Assembly (NCBI GenBank): GCA_031292515.1
Contig: JARLGZ010000068.1
Coordinates: forward strand, 1-64,000
Reading direction: 5' to 3'
Length of the DNA stretch: 64,000 nucleotides
From: Puia sp.
GTDB lineage: Bacteria; Bacteroidota; Bacteroidia; Chitinophagales; Chitinophagaceae
Below the pieces are notes generated by a model. It saw nothing but the letters and a program-made list of their open reading frames with translations. It was not told where the DNA came from and made no database searches. Made by a program: the position numbers and the translations under genes. Of this stretch, positions 27,346 to 35,657 are shown piece by piece; within the stretch, counting starts at the first letter, position 1, and each line of letters opens with the position of its first letter.

Positions 27346-27930
27346 ATGGCTATATTGAAATTCAGGATCTATTTTGAGGAAGACGACAGCATTTACCGCG
27401 ATGTGGCGATCAGGCATACCCAGCATTTTTTACAGCTGCATCAGGCCATCCTAAAAGCCTATGAGTTCGATAGCAAGCATCAGGCAACCTTCTACAGGAG
27501 CAATGACAACTGGCAAAGGGGCCGGGAGATCTCGCTGGAAAAATATGACAAGGCCTATAAGGTGGAACCCTTGCTGATGGAAGCTACGACCATCGGCTCG
27601 GAGATCAGGGATCCGAACCAGAAATTCGTATACCAGTATGACTTTGTCAAGAACTGGAGTTTCCTGGTCGAGCTGATCAATGTCTCCAAAGAGGAAAGCG
27701 GTAAGCTCGAATACCCCGCTGTCGTGAAATCCGAAGGTATCCCGCCTTCCCAGTATGGCACTAAGGGTCTCGTTGGGGATAAACTCACCGAAATTGAAGA
27801 GAAATACGACCTGACAAAGGGAGCTGAAGGCTTTACCGAAGAAAAGACCGGCGATGAAGAGGAGGGTGAGGATACGGAAACGGAAGCCAGCGACGAGGAA
27901 GAGGACAATGCAAGCCAGGAAGAATTATAA
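27346..27930 (+). CDS. Plasmid pRiA4b ORF-3-like family protein with acidic tail
   Basis: A 194-residue protein matching the pRiA4b ORF-3-like fold: FRIYFEEDDSIYRDVAIRHTQHFLQLHQAILKAY at the start, ATFYRSNDNW, and a central FVYQYDFVKNWSFLVEL segment. The last 45 residues are a disordered acidic tail of Glu, Asp and Thr. The family occurs on chromosomes, plasmids and as an IS1096 passenger, but no insertion sequence is present here. Its function is unknown. Its stop codon overlaps the miaA start by 23 bp, so the two are probably translationally coupled, a conserved-looking link to tRNA modification rather than mobility. Confidence 0.85.
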   Translation: MAILKFRIYFEEDDSIYRDVAIRHTQHFLQLHQAILKAYEFDSKHQATFYRSNDNWQRGREISLEKYDKAYKVEPLLMEATTIGSEIRDPNQKFVYQYDFVKNWSFLVELINVSKEESGKLEYPAVVKSEGIPPSQYGTKGLVGDKLTEIEEKYDLTKGAEGFTEEKTGDEEEGEDTETEASDEEEDNASQEEL

Positions 27931-28840
27931 GACCGTTTTCATCATATTGGGACCGACGGCCGCCGGCAAGACGGCTGCCGCTATCCGCCTGGCACAAAGC
28001 CTCAATACTGCCATTATTTCCGCCGATTCCCGCCAATGCTATAAGGAATTGGATATAGGAGTAGCCAGGCCTTCTCCCGGGGAGCTTCACGCGGTGAAAC
28101 ATCATTTCATCGCTTCCCATTCCATTTTGCAGGATGTCAACGCGGCGATTTTTGAAGAATATGCCATGGCTCGGACGGAGGAAATCTTCCAGGCACATGA
28201 CGCTGCCGTCATGGTGGGAGGGACCGGTTTGTATATCAATGCTTTTTGTGAAGGGCTGGATGCCATTCCTGCCGTAAATCCGCTGGTCAGGAATCAGGTT
28301 CAGACGCAATATAAAAAAGCCGGGATGGAATGGCTGAGGCAGGAGGTGCGGGAACAGGACCCGGATTTTTTTGCCGTCGGAGAGACCCTCAACCCCCAGA
28401 GGCTGATCAGGGCTCTTGAAGTAAAGCTGTCCACCGGGTATTCCATCCTCTCCTTCCGCAAGCAGCAGAAGAAGCAGCGGCCTTTCCGGATCAGTAAGAT
28501 CGGGCTGAACCTGCCAAAAGAGACCCTCCACGAGCATATTCACCGGCGGGTAGACCAGATGATGGCCACGGGCTTGTTGGATGAGGTCAGGGGTTTGCTG
28601 CCGTATAAGGACCTTCCCGCGCTCCGGACCGTGGGCTACACAGAACTGTTTGATCACCTGGCGGGGAGACTATCCCTCGACGAAGCAGTAGCGGCCATAA
28701 AGACCAACACCCGGCACTATGCGAAGAGACAATTGACCTGGTTCCGCAAAGACCCCTCTATCCGGTGGATCGGGCCGGGGGATTGGGAGGCTCTCAGGGA
28801 GGCCGCCCGAGAGGCCGGTTTTGGGGATGGCCTGTGTTGA
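27908..28840 (+). CDS. miaA: tRNA dimethylallyltransferase
   Basis: A 310-residue enzyme that transfers dimethylallyl from DMAPP to A37 of tRNAs reading UNN codons. P-loop GPTAAGKT at residues 15-22, then ISADSRQCYKELDIGVARP, VMVGGTGLYINAF, NPQRLIRALEV and RTVGYTEL, all in the family order. The C-terminus has the expected RHYAKRQLTWFRKD. ATG at 27908 is chosen because upstream frame residues are only basic repeats inside the previous gene. Members of this family in tRNA-Leu and tRNA-Phe modification make the neighbourhood with tsaC and cca coherent. Confidence 0.95.
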   Translation: MQARKNYKTVFIILGPTAAGKTAAAIRLAQSLNTAIISADSRQCYKELDIGVARPSPGELHAVKHHFIASHSILQDVNAAIFEEYAMARTEEIFQAHDAAVMVGGTGLYINAFCEGLDAIPAVNPLVRNQVQTQYKKAGMEWLRQEVREQDPDFFAVGETLNPQRLIRALEVKLSTGYSILSFRKQQKKQRPFRISKIGLNLPKETLHEHIHRRVDQMMATGLLDEVRGLLPYKDLPALRTVGYTELFDHLAGRLSLDEAVAAIKTNTRHYAKRQLTWFRKDPSIRWIGPGDWEALREAAREAGFGDGLC

Positions 28841-28993
28841 AAATGGCCAATGTTGAAAGATAGCCGGTTTTGAGGACAGCCAGATTTGAGGGGGCTCCGG
28901 ATCTCAGACGGAACCGGATCTGAAAGATAACCGTTTCTTAATATCAGGATCCCGTGGTTTCCCTCTTATTTTACCGGTTTAAATCGAATCTGC

Positions 28994-30373
28994 TTGATCA
29001 ATCACCCGCATCCGCCTGATACTCCCCCGCAACGACTTACCGCTTCCTTATTCGGCCCGGATTTTCTCTGGGGTACGGTCCTGGCCGCTGCCCAAAACGA
29101 AGGGGCCTGGAATAGCTATGGGAAAGGGGCTTCCATCTGGGACAATTTTGCCCGCCGGCAGGGAAAGATAAAGGGCGCCGACAAACCGACGGTCGCCTGC
29201 GATTTTTATCACCGGTACAAAGATGATCTTCTCCTCGCAAAAGCCCTGGGGTTCAAAGTCTTTCGCTTTTCGATTTCATGGCCCCGTATTTTGCCCGAAG
29301 GAACGGGCAGGGTGAATAAGGAGGGGATCGCTTTTTATCACCGGCTGATCGACGAATGTCTCAAACTGGGACTGGTGCCCTATGTGACGCTTTATCACTG
29401 GGACCTTCCCGCCGCCCTTGAAAAAGAGGGGGGGTGGACCAGCCATCTCATGATCAGGTGGTTTTCCCGTTATGTGACGCTTTGCGCGGAAGAATATGGC
29501 GGCAAGGTGAAAGACTGGATCGTGCTCAACGAGCCCTTTGGGTTTACGACCCTGGGCTATATGCTGGGACGACATGCTCCGGGTAAAACAGGGCTGAGCA
29601 ATTGGCTGCCGGCCATTCATAACGCGGCCCTGGCCCAGGCGGAGGGAGGACGTATCCTGCGGAAAATTGTGGCGGGCGCGCATATCGGCACCAGCTTCTC
29701 GTGTTCTGAAGTGATGCCCCATACCGATTCTCCGGAAGACCAGCAGGCGGCCAAACGGCTGGATATCCTCCTGAACCGGCTTTTTATAGAGCCCACGCTT
29801 GGAAACGGTTTTCCGCGGGAGGACTTCCGGTTGCTGGAAAAACTGGAATTGCATAACAAGAGCTGGAAATATACCGAACGGATGCAGTTCGATTTCGACT
29901 TTATCGGTATTCAGAATTATTTCCCGGTGGTCGTCCGGTACAATCCTCTGATTCCAATCGTGCAGGCGTCAGAGGTAAAGGCCCGCAACCGGAAAGTGCC
30001 TTGCACGGCGATGGGATGGGAGATCAATGCCGATAGCTTCTACCGGATTCTAAAGCGGTTCTCGCTCTATGAGGGCGTAAAGGAGATCATCGTGACCGAG
30101 GGCGGCGCCGCCTTTAAGGACGAGCGGGTCAACGGGGCGGTTTCCGATCCCCAGCGGATCGATTATTTCAGGGACTATCTCCTGGCGATGCTTCGGGCCA
30201 GGGACGAGGGTGCGAATATCACGGGATATTTCGCCTGGACGTTGATGGATAACTTCGAATGGGCGGAAGGGTATAAAGCCCGGTTTGGGTTGATCTATGT
30301 CGATTTCAAGACACAGCTCCGGACGATCAAGGATTCGGGGTATTGGTTCCGGGATTTTTTAAGCGGGCATTGA
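28994..30373 (+). CDS. GH1 beta-glycosidase
   Basis: A 459-residue cytoplasmic-type GH1 enzyme without a signal peptide, starting with TTG at 28994; no nearby ATG fits the conserved LFGPDFLWGTVLAAAQNEGA opening. The acid/base is Glu180 in VLNEPFGF and the nucleophile is Glu369 in IVTEGGAAF. The residue after the nucleophile is Gly rather than the usual Asn of TENG, seen in some relatives. Other markers are YHWDLPAAL, the FSISWPRILP strand and the C-terminal GYFAWTLMDNFEWAEGY aglycone-site motif. It likely hydrolyses beta-glucosides or -galactosides taken into the cell. It stands alone; the VHPO-like gene converges on it. Confidence 0.93.
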   Translation: MINHPHPPDTPPQRLTASLFGPDFLWGTVLAAAQNEGAWNSYGKGASIWDNFARRQGKIKGADKPTVACDFYHRYKDDLLLAKALGFKVFRFSISWPRILPEGTGRVNKEGIAFYHRLIDECLKLGLVPYVTLYHWDLPAALEKEGGWTSHLMIRWFSRYVTLCAEEYGGKVKDWIVLNEPFGFTTLGYMLGRHAPGKTGLSNWLPAIHNAALAQAEGGRILRKIVAGAHIGTSFSCSEVMPHTDSPEDQQAAKRLDILLNRLFIEPTLGNGFPREDFRLLEKLELHNKSWKYTERMQFDFDFIGIQNYFPVVVRYNPLIPIVQASEVKARNRKVPCTAMGWEINADSFYRILKRFSLYEGVKEIIVTEGGAAFKDERVNGAVSDPQRIDYFRDYLLAMLRARDEGANITGYFAWTLMDNFEWAEGYKARFGLIYVDFKTQLRTIKDSGYWFRDFLSGH

Positions 30374-30475
30374 CGAATGCCGGGACTGCCTCCCGGGTCC
30401 ACTGGCCATAAAGGGATCTGCTGTCTATCTCAGAGGGATTTTTTGTCAATGACATACGGGGTATCTGTTATCCTG

Positions 30476-31954
30476 TTATCTATAAGGCCTTATCCCCGCC
30501 GCCTGTATTCTCCTGACGACTTCGTTACCCACCGCCTCGCCTTCAACCTGGCCATTGACAATGGCATCCCTGTAGTGAATTCCCCCGTAGAGTCTTGAGA
30601 TCGTGGCCTCCGCGGCGGCTTCCCGGAACGAATGGAAGGTCCTGGGAGCGATCTCAAAAAGCTGTTCCGCGTTATCGGTATAGTCCAGATGCGTTCCCAG
30701 CAGGTAGGTCAGCATTTGCGCCGCGGCCGTGGAGATGACGCTGTGCCCGCTCGTATATTCCGGGAAGGGCGGTGTCTGCAGGTAGGGCTGCCATTTGATA
30801 TCGATATACCGGTTGATATAGGTTTCCGGGCGGATACGGTTCGTTTTGTATTTCTCGTCCCAGCAACAGATAAAGGCATCCATGATGGCCGCGGCTACCA
30901 GGGTATGCGCCTGAATGCTATGGCTGAAATCCAATCCTGCCACACGGGCGACGTTACCGGTGATGTCCATCCAATGTCCGCCCGGGCTCATTTTTTTGAA
31001 ACCGATCATCATATGGCCCTGGGAGGTCACTGCGAAGGGATTGCAGTCCCAGAATCCGGCAATCGTCCGTTCATAGAGGCTTTGGGCGCCGGTGTCTTTC
31101 GAGACATGATATACTTCCATTACCAGCTTGTAGAAGTCACTGGCGGTATCTTTGCTAAAGGGTGTCAGCGGAGGGGGAACAAACTGATCGGATGAATCGA
31201 TCACCATCGGGCGGATGATCCTCCAGTTCGGCTCGACGGCTTCGATATAGGCCGGCGGGGTTGGATACCAGTACTGATCTCCTTTTATGGGGGTATAGCG
31301 AAGTTTGGCGCTCAGCTTACTGTAGTTGTCTCCTTTGGACCAGGCTACGATCTGCAGGGTCGCTTCCCGTCCCGCGGCCAGGCACTGGTCGATCAATACC
31401 CGCGGTACCCGGTTCTTCTGCAATATCCTGATAAACTTATCCTCCTGTTCCTGCAACAGGAAGCCGGAAGGGAGCATCAGTTTGCCGGTCTCGAGGATGC
31501 TGAACAAGGCGGCTATCCGGTAATCGTAACTGTTGTTGCGGGTTGTCAGCCGGGTGTGCTTCGGATAATTCTTTATAAAAGCGGCGGCATCGGGGATGCC
31601 CGGATCTTCTGTGTTCTGCGTCACGACCGCATAGGCTCCCAGCATCGCATAGGCGTAGTATCTGCTGGCAGCAGGGGGATTTACTACGTCATGCACCATT
31701 ACCATGGTCTCGGCGAATACGGCGGTCCGTATATAGTCTGAGAGGACCCTTGTAAAAGCCGTATCCTTTAAAAGTTTTGCAATCGTTTTTTCGTAGCGAG
31801 CGGCGTCATTGCGGCCTGTGGTCATTTCACTGCCGGTCGTTTTATTGCCGGCCGTTTCCTGGCGGGTCGCCTGGCAGAACGAGATCTTATGAACTCCCAT
31901 CGCCGCGATCAACAGGAAACACGGCAGCAGATCTTTTATTTTTAGATTTTTCAT
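30476..31954 (-). CDS. Vanadium-dependent haloperoxidase-like PAP2-superfamily protein, exported
   Basis: A 492-residue exported protein with a signal peptide (residues 1-27, HKISFCQ). It has the three PAP2/vanadium-haloperoxidase active-site motifs in the C-terminal half: KTNRIRPETYIN, PPFPEYTSGHSVIS and SRLYGGIHYRDA, which bind vanadate or phosphate. Family relatives oxidise halides with peroxide, but many PAP2-type homologues are phosphatases, and activity here is unproven. The ATG at 31954 is preferred; the longer frame codes repetitive SQDKN residues that come from the upstream DNA repeats. It is the last gene of the SusC-SusD-FG-GAP-haloperoxidase group, 88 bp after the previous gene. 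Confidence 0.85.
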   Translation of the reverse strand: MKNLKIKDLLPCFLLIAAMGVHKISFCQATRQETAGNKTTGSEMTTGRNDAARYEKTIAKLLKDTAFTRVLSDYIRTAVFAETMVMVHDVVNPPAASRYYAYAMLGAYAVVTQNTEDPGIPDAAAFIKNYPKHTRLTTRNNSYDYRIAALFSILETGKLMLPSGFLLQEQEDKFIRILQKNRVPRVLIDQCLAAGREATLQIVAWSKGDNYSKLSAKLRYTPIKGDQYWYPTPPAYIEAVEPNWRIIRPMVIDSSDQFVPPPLTPFSKDTASDFYKLVMEVYHVSKDTGAQSLYERTIAGFWDCNPFAVTSQGHMMIGFKKMSPGGHWMDITGNVARVAGLDFSHSIQAHTLVAAAIMDAFICCWDEKYKTNRIRPETYINRYIDIKWQPYLQTPPFPEYTSGHSVISTAAAQMLTYLLGTHLDYTDNAEQLFEIAPRTFHSFREAAAEATISRLYGGIHYRDAIVNGQVEGEAVGNEVVRRIQAAGIRPYR

Positions 31955-32030
31955 GTGTGATATCCGGTTCTTGTCTTGTGATATACTGTTGTTCTTATCT
32001 TGTGACACACAGTGTACTCATTTTGTGATA
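31955..32030 (-). repeat. Four TTGTGAYA-type direct repeats before the haloperoxidase gene
   Basis: In plus orientation GTGTGATA at 31955, TTGTGATA at 31976, TTGTGACA at 32000 and TTGTGATA at 32023: the same octamer class spaced 21, 24 and 23 bp, about two helical turns. They fill the gap between the two genes. Candidate protein-binding array; alternatively a decayed tandem duplication. Confidence 0.6.
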
Positions 32031-32042
32031 CACAGTCCTTAT

Positions 32043-35000
32043 CTATTTCCCTTGTTTTTCCTTATAGAATCGCAGGTCTCCGCCCGAGACGCCGATGTAG
32101 AGATATTTCTCGCCTTTTATCAGGATCTCTCCGGCCGATTTCACATCCCCCGTAACCGAAAGGCCTGAAACGCCTTGTTTCACATAGCTGAAGCCTCCGT
32201 GGCCGTCGCCATTCAGCAGACAACCGTAGTTGGCATCGATGGCGCCGATCTTCAAACGGTTGTCGGAATGGTTGCCTAAAAGCAGCAGATCGGTCTTTCC
32301 GTCTCCGTTGAAGTCTCCCGGGATGATCCTGGTCACCACGGAGAATTGGGCCTGTAGAGGCAGGGAGGATTTGACAAATTTGCCATTCCGTCGCAGAAAG
32401 CATACTGTTTCGTTCTCCGTGACCGTGAGTTTGCCGGCGGATGCCAGATCCTGGCTGCTGAAGATATCTTTCATGGTGGCCGTCGAATAATCACGGTAGG
32501 AGTTGAATTTCTTCCGCATGGCATATATCTGTTCATTCAATTCATCCCGGCTTACGAAGGGGTAGCTGGTACCCTGGATATAGAAGTTGAAGAACGGATC
32601 GACCGAGCCGTTCTTATCGAAATCGGCGTAGTACATTTCACCCGGTTGTTTTTCGGAGACTTTTATTTGTGAATTTAAGCCCAGGTTGCCTGCGATGATA
32701 TCTTCCTGTCCGTCTCCGTCGACATCGGCTACGGTCAGCGAAAACCAAAATCCGTTCAGGGGATGCTCGAAATAAGACGAGGTCTTGTCGACGAATCCCG
32801 CGGGGGTGTTCATGAAGACCGTCACCGGCATAAACTCCCCGCAGATCACCAGGTCTTTTCTGCCATCCTTATCGAGGTCGATCCATTGTGCATCGGTAAC
32901 CATCCCCAATTTCGAAAAGGGGGCGGCGGTCACCGAAAAATGGCCTTTGCCATCGTTGGTGAGCAGGTAGCTTTCCGGTGTGACAGGATATTGACCCGGT
33001 ATAATCCTGCCTCCGACGAAGATATCGATGTCGCCGTCTCCGTCGTAGTCACAGGGACGAACGCAGGATTTGGCGGAGGCCGAGACATCGGGGAGGGCAC
33101 CTGTCGAAAGGGAGAGATGGCCCTTGCCATCGTTCAGATAGAGTTCATCCTGGAGGGCGGCGGTGTGCGGCTCCCAAAGCGAGTATCCACCTTTGGCGAC
33201 ATAGAGGTCCGGATAGCCGTCCCCGTTCGCATCGAGGAAGGCGGCGGCGGACACGGAGGAGGTATTTTCATCCCCGATCAAAGGTTGATCCAGGGGCCGG
33301 AAGCTTCCTCCGGGCTGCTGCATATAGAGTTTGCCGGGTTTCTCCTTGTCTCCGCTTATATAAAGGTCTTCCAGGCCATCCTTGTCGACATCCGCTTTTG
33401 CGATCACGGGTCCCGTGGAGGAATACATAAAAAGCATCAGGAGCTGGCGTTTAAAATCGTTTTCGGTAAAGCTGACATGTGAGTAGGGGAGAATCGAGGT
33501 CGCATCTGCTTTTGCGAATAGCGGTTTGAGCGGCGGCGGTTCTCCCACAGGCTGTCTGACGGCGGCATCGGGTTCGACAACCAGCTTTTGGTTGATGCCG
33601 ACATCCTTCAGGAGGAGGGTAGTCTGGTCCGGCCAGACGATCCGGACGGAATCGCATTTTTTCGCTTCTCCCAGGCCAAAATGCTGGACAGTAGTCACAC
33701 AGGATAAGTAGCCGCGGTTTGGATTCACTTCCTGGTATTGTGAGATACCCCCGGCATAAACATATACTTTCGCACCGATCGCCTGGGTATTGGCTCCTTT
33801 GCCTTTTACTTTTACCGCCAGCCAGGCGGCGTGTGATTTTTCGGAGCTCAGGTTCTTATAGACGAATGCATTGGAATTGATATTATTGACGACCAGGTCG
33901 AGGTCTCCGTCATTATCGAGATCGGCGTAGACGGCGCCGCTGGAAATGGCCGTCTGGGTGAGGCCCCACTCATTTTGTTTATTGGAGAACGTAAGATCGT
34001 GGTTATTGCGATAAATATATTTTTGAAGAACGGTGGAGGGCATGGCCTGGACCAGGTCCATCAGGCGCATGGGTTCCCGGTCCATGGCTTTTTTGATCTT
34101 ATAGTCGCCCCAGTAACGGAGGAAGTCCTTGTTGGTATAATCCCTGAAATAGCCGTTGGTGACAAACAGGTCCTTGTATCCGTCATTGTCGAAATCCGCC
34201 AGCAGCGGACACCAGCTCCAATCTGTATTGGATACGCCCGCCAGTTGGGCGATCTCGCTGAAGGTGCCGTCCCCGTTGTTCAGTTGCAGCATATTGCGCA
34301 TATACTGTTTATATAGATTCTGATCGAGCATTAGCTGGAAGGACTCGTAGTTCTCCTCGAGCTGCAGCGATTTCTGCCGCTTGTTGTCTTCGGGCAGCAT
34401 ATCCAGTGAAAAGAGGTCGGGCAGGCCGTCGTTGTTGTAATCGGCAATGTCGACGCCCATGGAGAAATGCGAGAGATGCCTGAAATATTGTTGTGAGGAC
34501 TCGGTGAAAGTGCCGTCGTGGTTATTGATATAGAGATAATCGGGTTCGTTATAGTCATTGGTCACGTAGATATCCTCCCAGCCATCTTTGTTGATATCGG
34601 CGATGGCTACTCCCAGTCCGAACGTGAGCGGATTCTGGCGGATACCGGCTCTTTTGGCGACTTCCTTAAAGTGACCGCCAGTGTTCTCGAACAGCTCGTC
34701 GCCGGCCAGTTCGTCGGTCTGATCCCGGTATTGCGCGAACTCCATGTTGTCGATCTTCTTCACATTATGCCGCAGCAGGAACATATCGAGGTCGCCGTCG
34801 TTGTCATAGTCGAAGAAGACGGCTTGGGTACAGTAGCCGGAGTCGTTGAGCCCGTATTCCTTTGCCTGTTCTTTAAATCGGAGATTGCCCTGGTTGATGA
34901 ATAGCTGGTTGCCTCTTTGTTCTGCGACTTTCCCGGAATAGCAGAGATAGATGTCAAGCAGGCCATCTCCGTTCACATCCGCCATCGTCGCACCGGTCTT

Positions 35001-35450
35001 CCATCCGTCGGGCCGGCCTTCCAGGCCTGCTTCCTTTGTGATGTCTTTGAACTTCATGCCCCCGAGATTGAGGAATAATTTATTGGGTTTCATATTGGCG
35101 GTGAAGAGGAGGTCTTCGAGTCCGTCGTTGTTGATGTCGCCGACTGCCACGGCTCCTCCATTGTAAAAATATTCGTAGGCCAGCACGTTGAGGTCTTCGG
35201 TCTCGCTGATCTGGTTGACAAAATGCACGCCGGTTTCTTTCGGTGAAAGGAGTTGAAAAAGGGGCTGTTGCGCCGAGCCCGGGCCGGCGAAGCCGAGCAA
35301 TAAGGCTAGCAGCATAAAGAGAGCGGCTGATCCCGGGGAAAATGATAGGATCGTCCGGCTATGGCCCCCATACAAAAATCGTAGGAATAGGGAAAGGTGT
35401 GAATGCCCATGCGAGATCTTCATATCGGGAGATTTTTTTGAAGGCAGCAT
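32043..35450 (-). CDS. FG-GAP/VCBS repeat protein with ASPIC/UnbV domain, exported
   Basis: An 1135-residue secreted protein. A hydrophobic segment lies at about residues 43-57, so the signal has a long n-region; a later start at about 35315 is possible. I count about 14 calcium-binding loops of the type DxDxDGxxD, e.g. DINNDGLEDLLF, DYDNDGDLDMFL, DLDKDGRKDLVI, DFNGDGKTDLLL. They form two integrin-like beta-propellers. Between them, at about residues 575-645, is an ASPIC/UnbV domain (NPNRGYLSCVTTVQHFGLG, VRIVWPDQT). This class is often called CRTAC1-like and commonly sits beside SusC/SusD genes; function is not established. A separate terminator lies between SusD and this gene, so it may have its own promoter or be attenuated. 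Confidence 0.9.
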   Translation of the reverse strand: MLPSKKSPDMKISHGHSHLSLFLRFLYGGHSRTILSFSPGSAALFMLLALLLGFAGPGSAQQPLFQLLSPKETGVHFVNQISETEDLNVLAYEYFYNGGAVAVGDINNDGLEDLLFTANMKPNKLFLNLGGMKFKDITKEAGLEGRPDGWKTGATMADVNGDGLLDIYLCYSGKVAEQRGNQLFINQGNLRFKEQAKEYGLNDSGYCTQAVFFDYDNDGDLDMFLLRHNVKKIDNMEFAQYRDQTDELAGDELFENTGGHFKEVAKRAGIRQNPLTFGLGVAIADINKDGWEDIYVTNDYNEPDYLYINNHDGTFTESSQQYFRHLSHFSMGVDIADYNNDGLPDLFSLDMLPEDNKRQKSLQLEENYESFQLMLDQNLYKQYMRNMLQLNNGDGTFSEIAQLAGVSNTDWSWCPLLADFDNDGYKDLFVTNGYFRDYTNKDFLRYWGDYKIKKAMDREPMRLMDLVQAMPSTVLQKYIYRNNHDLTFSNKQNEWGLTQTAISSGAVYADLDNDGDLDLVVNNINSNAFVYKNLSSEKSHAAWLAVKVKGKGANTQAIGAKVYVYAGGISQYQEVNPNRGYLSCVTTVQHFGLGEAKKCDSVRIVWPDQTTLLLKDVGINQKLVVEPDAAVRQPVGEPPPLKPLFAKADATSILPYSHVSFTENDFKRQLLMLFMYSSTGPVIAKADVDKDGLEDLYISGDKEKPGKLYMQQPGGSFRPLDQPLIGDENTSSVSAAAFLDANGDGYPDLYVAKGGYSLWEPHTAALQDELYLNDGKGHLSLSTGALPDVSASAKSCVRPCDYDGDGDIDIFVGGRIIPGQYPVTPESYLLTNDGKGHFSVTAAPFSKLGMVTDAQWIDLDKDGRKDLVICGEFMPVTVFMNTPAGFVDKTSSYFEHPLNGFWFSLTVADVDGDGQEDIIAGNLGLNSQIKVSEKQPGEMYYADFDKNGSVDPFFNFYIQGTSYPFVSRDELNEQIYAMRKKFNSYRDYSTATMKDIFSSQDLASAGKLTVTENETVCFLRRNGKFVKSSLPLQAQFSVVTRIIPGDFNGDGKTDLLLLGNHSDNRLKIGAIDANYGCLLNGDGHGGFSYVKQGVSGLSVTGDVKSAGEILIKGEKYLYIGVSGGDLRFYKEKQGK

Positions 35451-35566
35451 ATCGTGAAAGTTAAAAGAGCCCAGGGTGTTGGGAAGTTTTTTTAGCGTTT
35501 AAAGCTATCGATTTATTGCGAGAAAACCGTCGTCCCGGCTTGCGATTAACGCTCCTTGAAGTCAAT

Positions 35567-35599
35567 AAAAAGACAGGGCTGCAAATTTGCAGCCCTGTC
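35567..35599 (-). terminator. Perfect-palindrome terminator after susD-like gene
   Basis: A 28-bp perfect palindrome (35572-35599, half-site GACAGGGCTGCAAA), followed on the minus strand by five T. It sits 59 bp after the SusD stop, between SusCD and the FG-GAP gene, and would make the two transporter genes more abundant than those downstream. Confidence 0.9.
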
Positions 35600-35657
35600 C
35601 GTATCAAGATATTTAACAGGCATGATGAATCAACTCATCTGCCCGACGATGCTGCGC

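Noticed and set aside
27346-27930. Insertion sequence passenger
   Set aside because: The pRiA4b-like family can travel with IS elements, but there is no transposase or terminal repeat, and the gene overlaps miaA.
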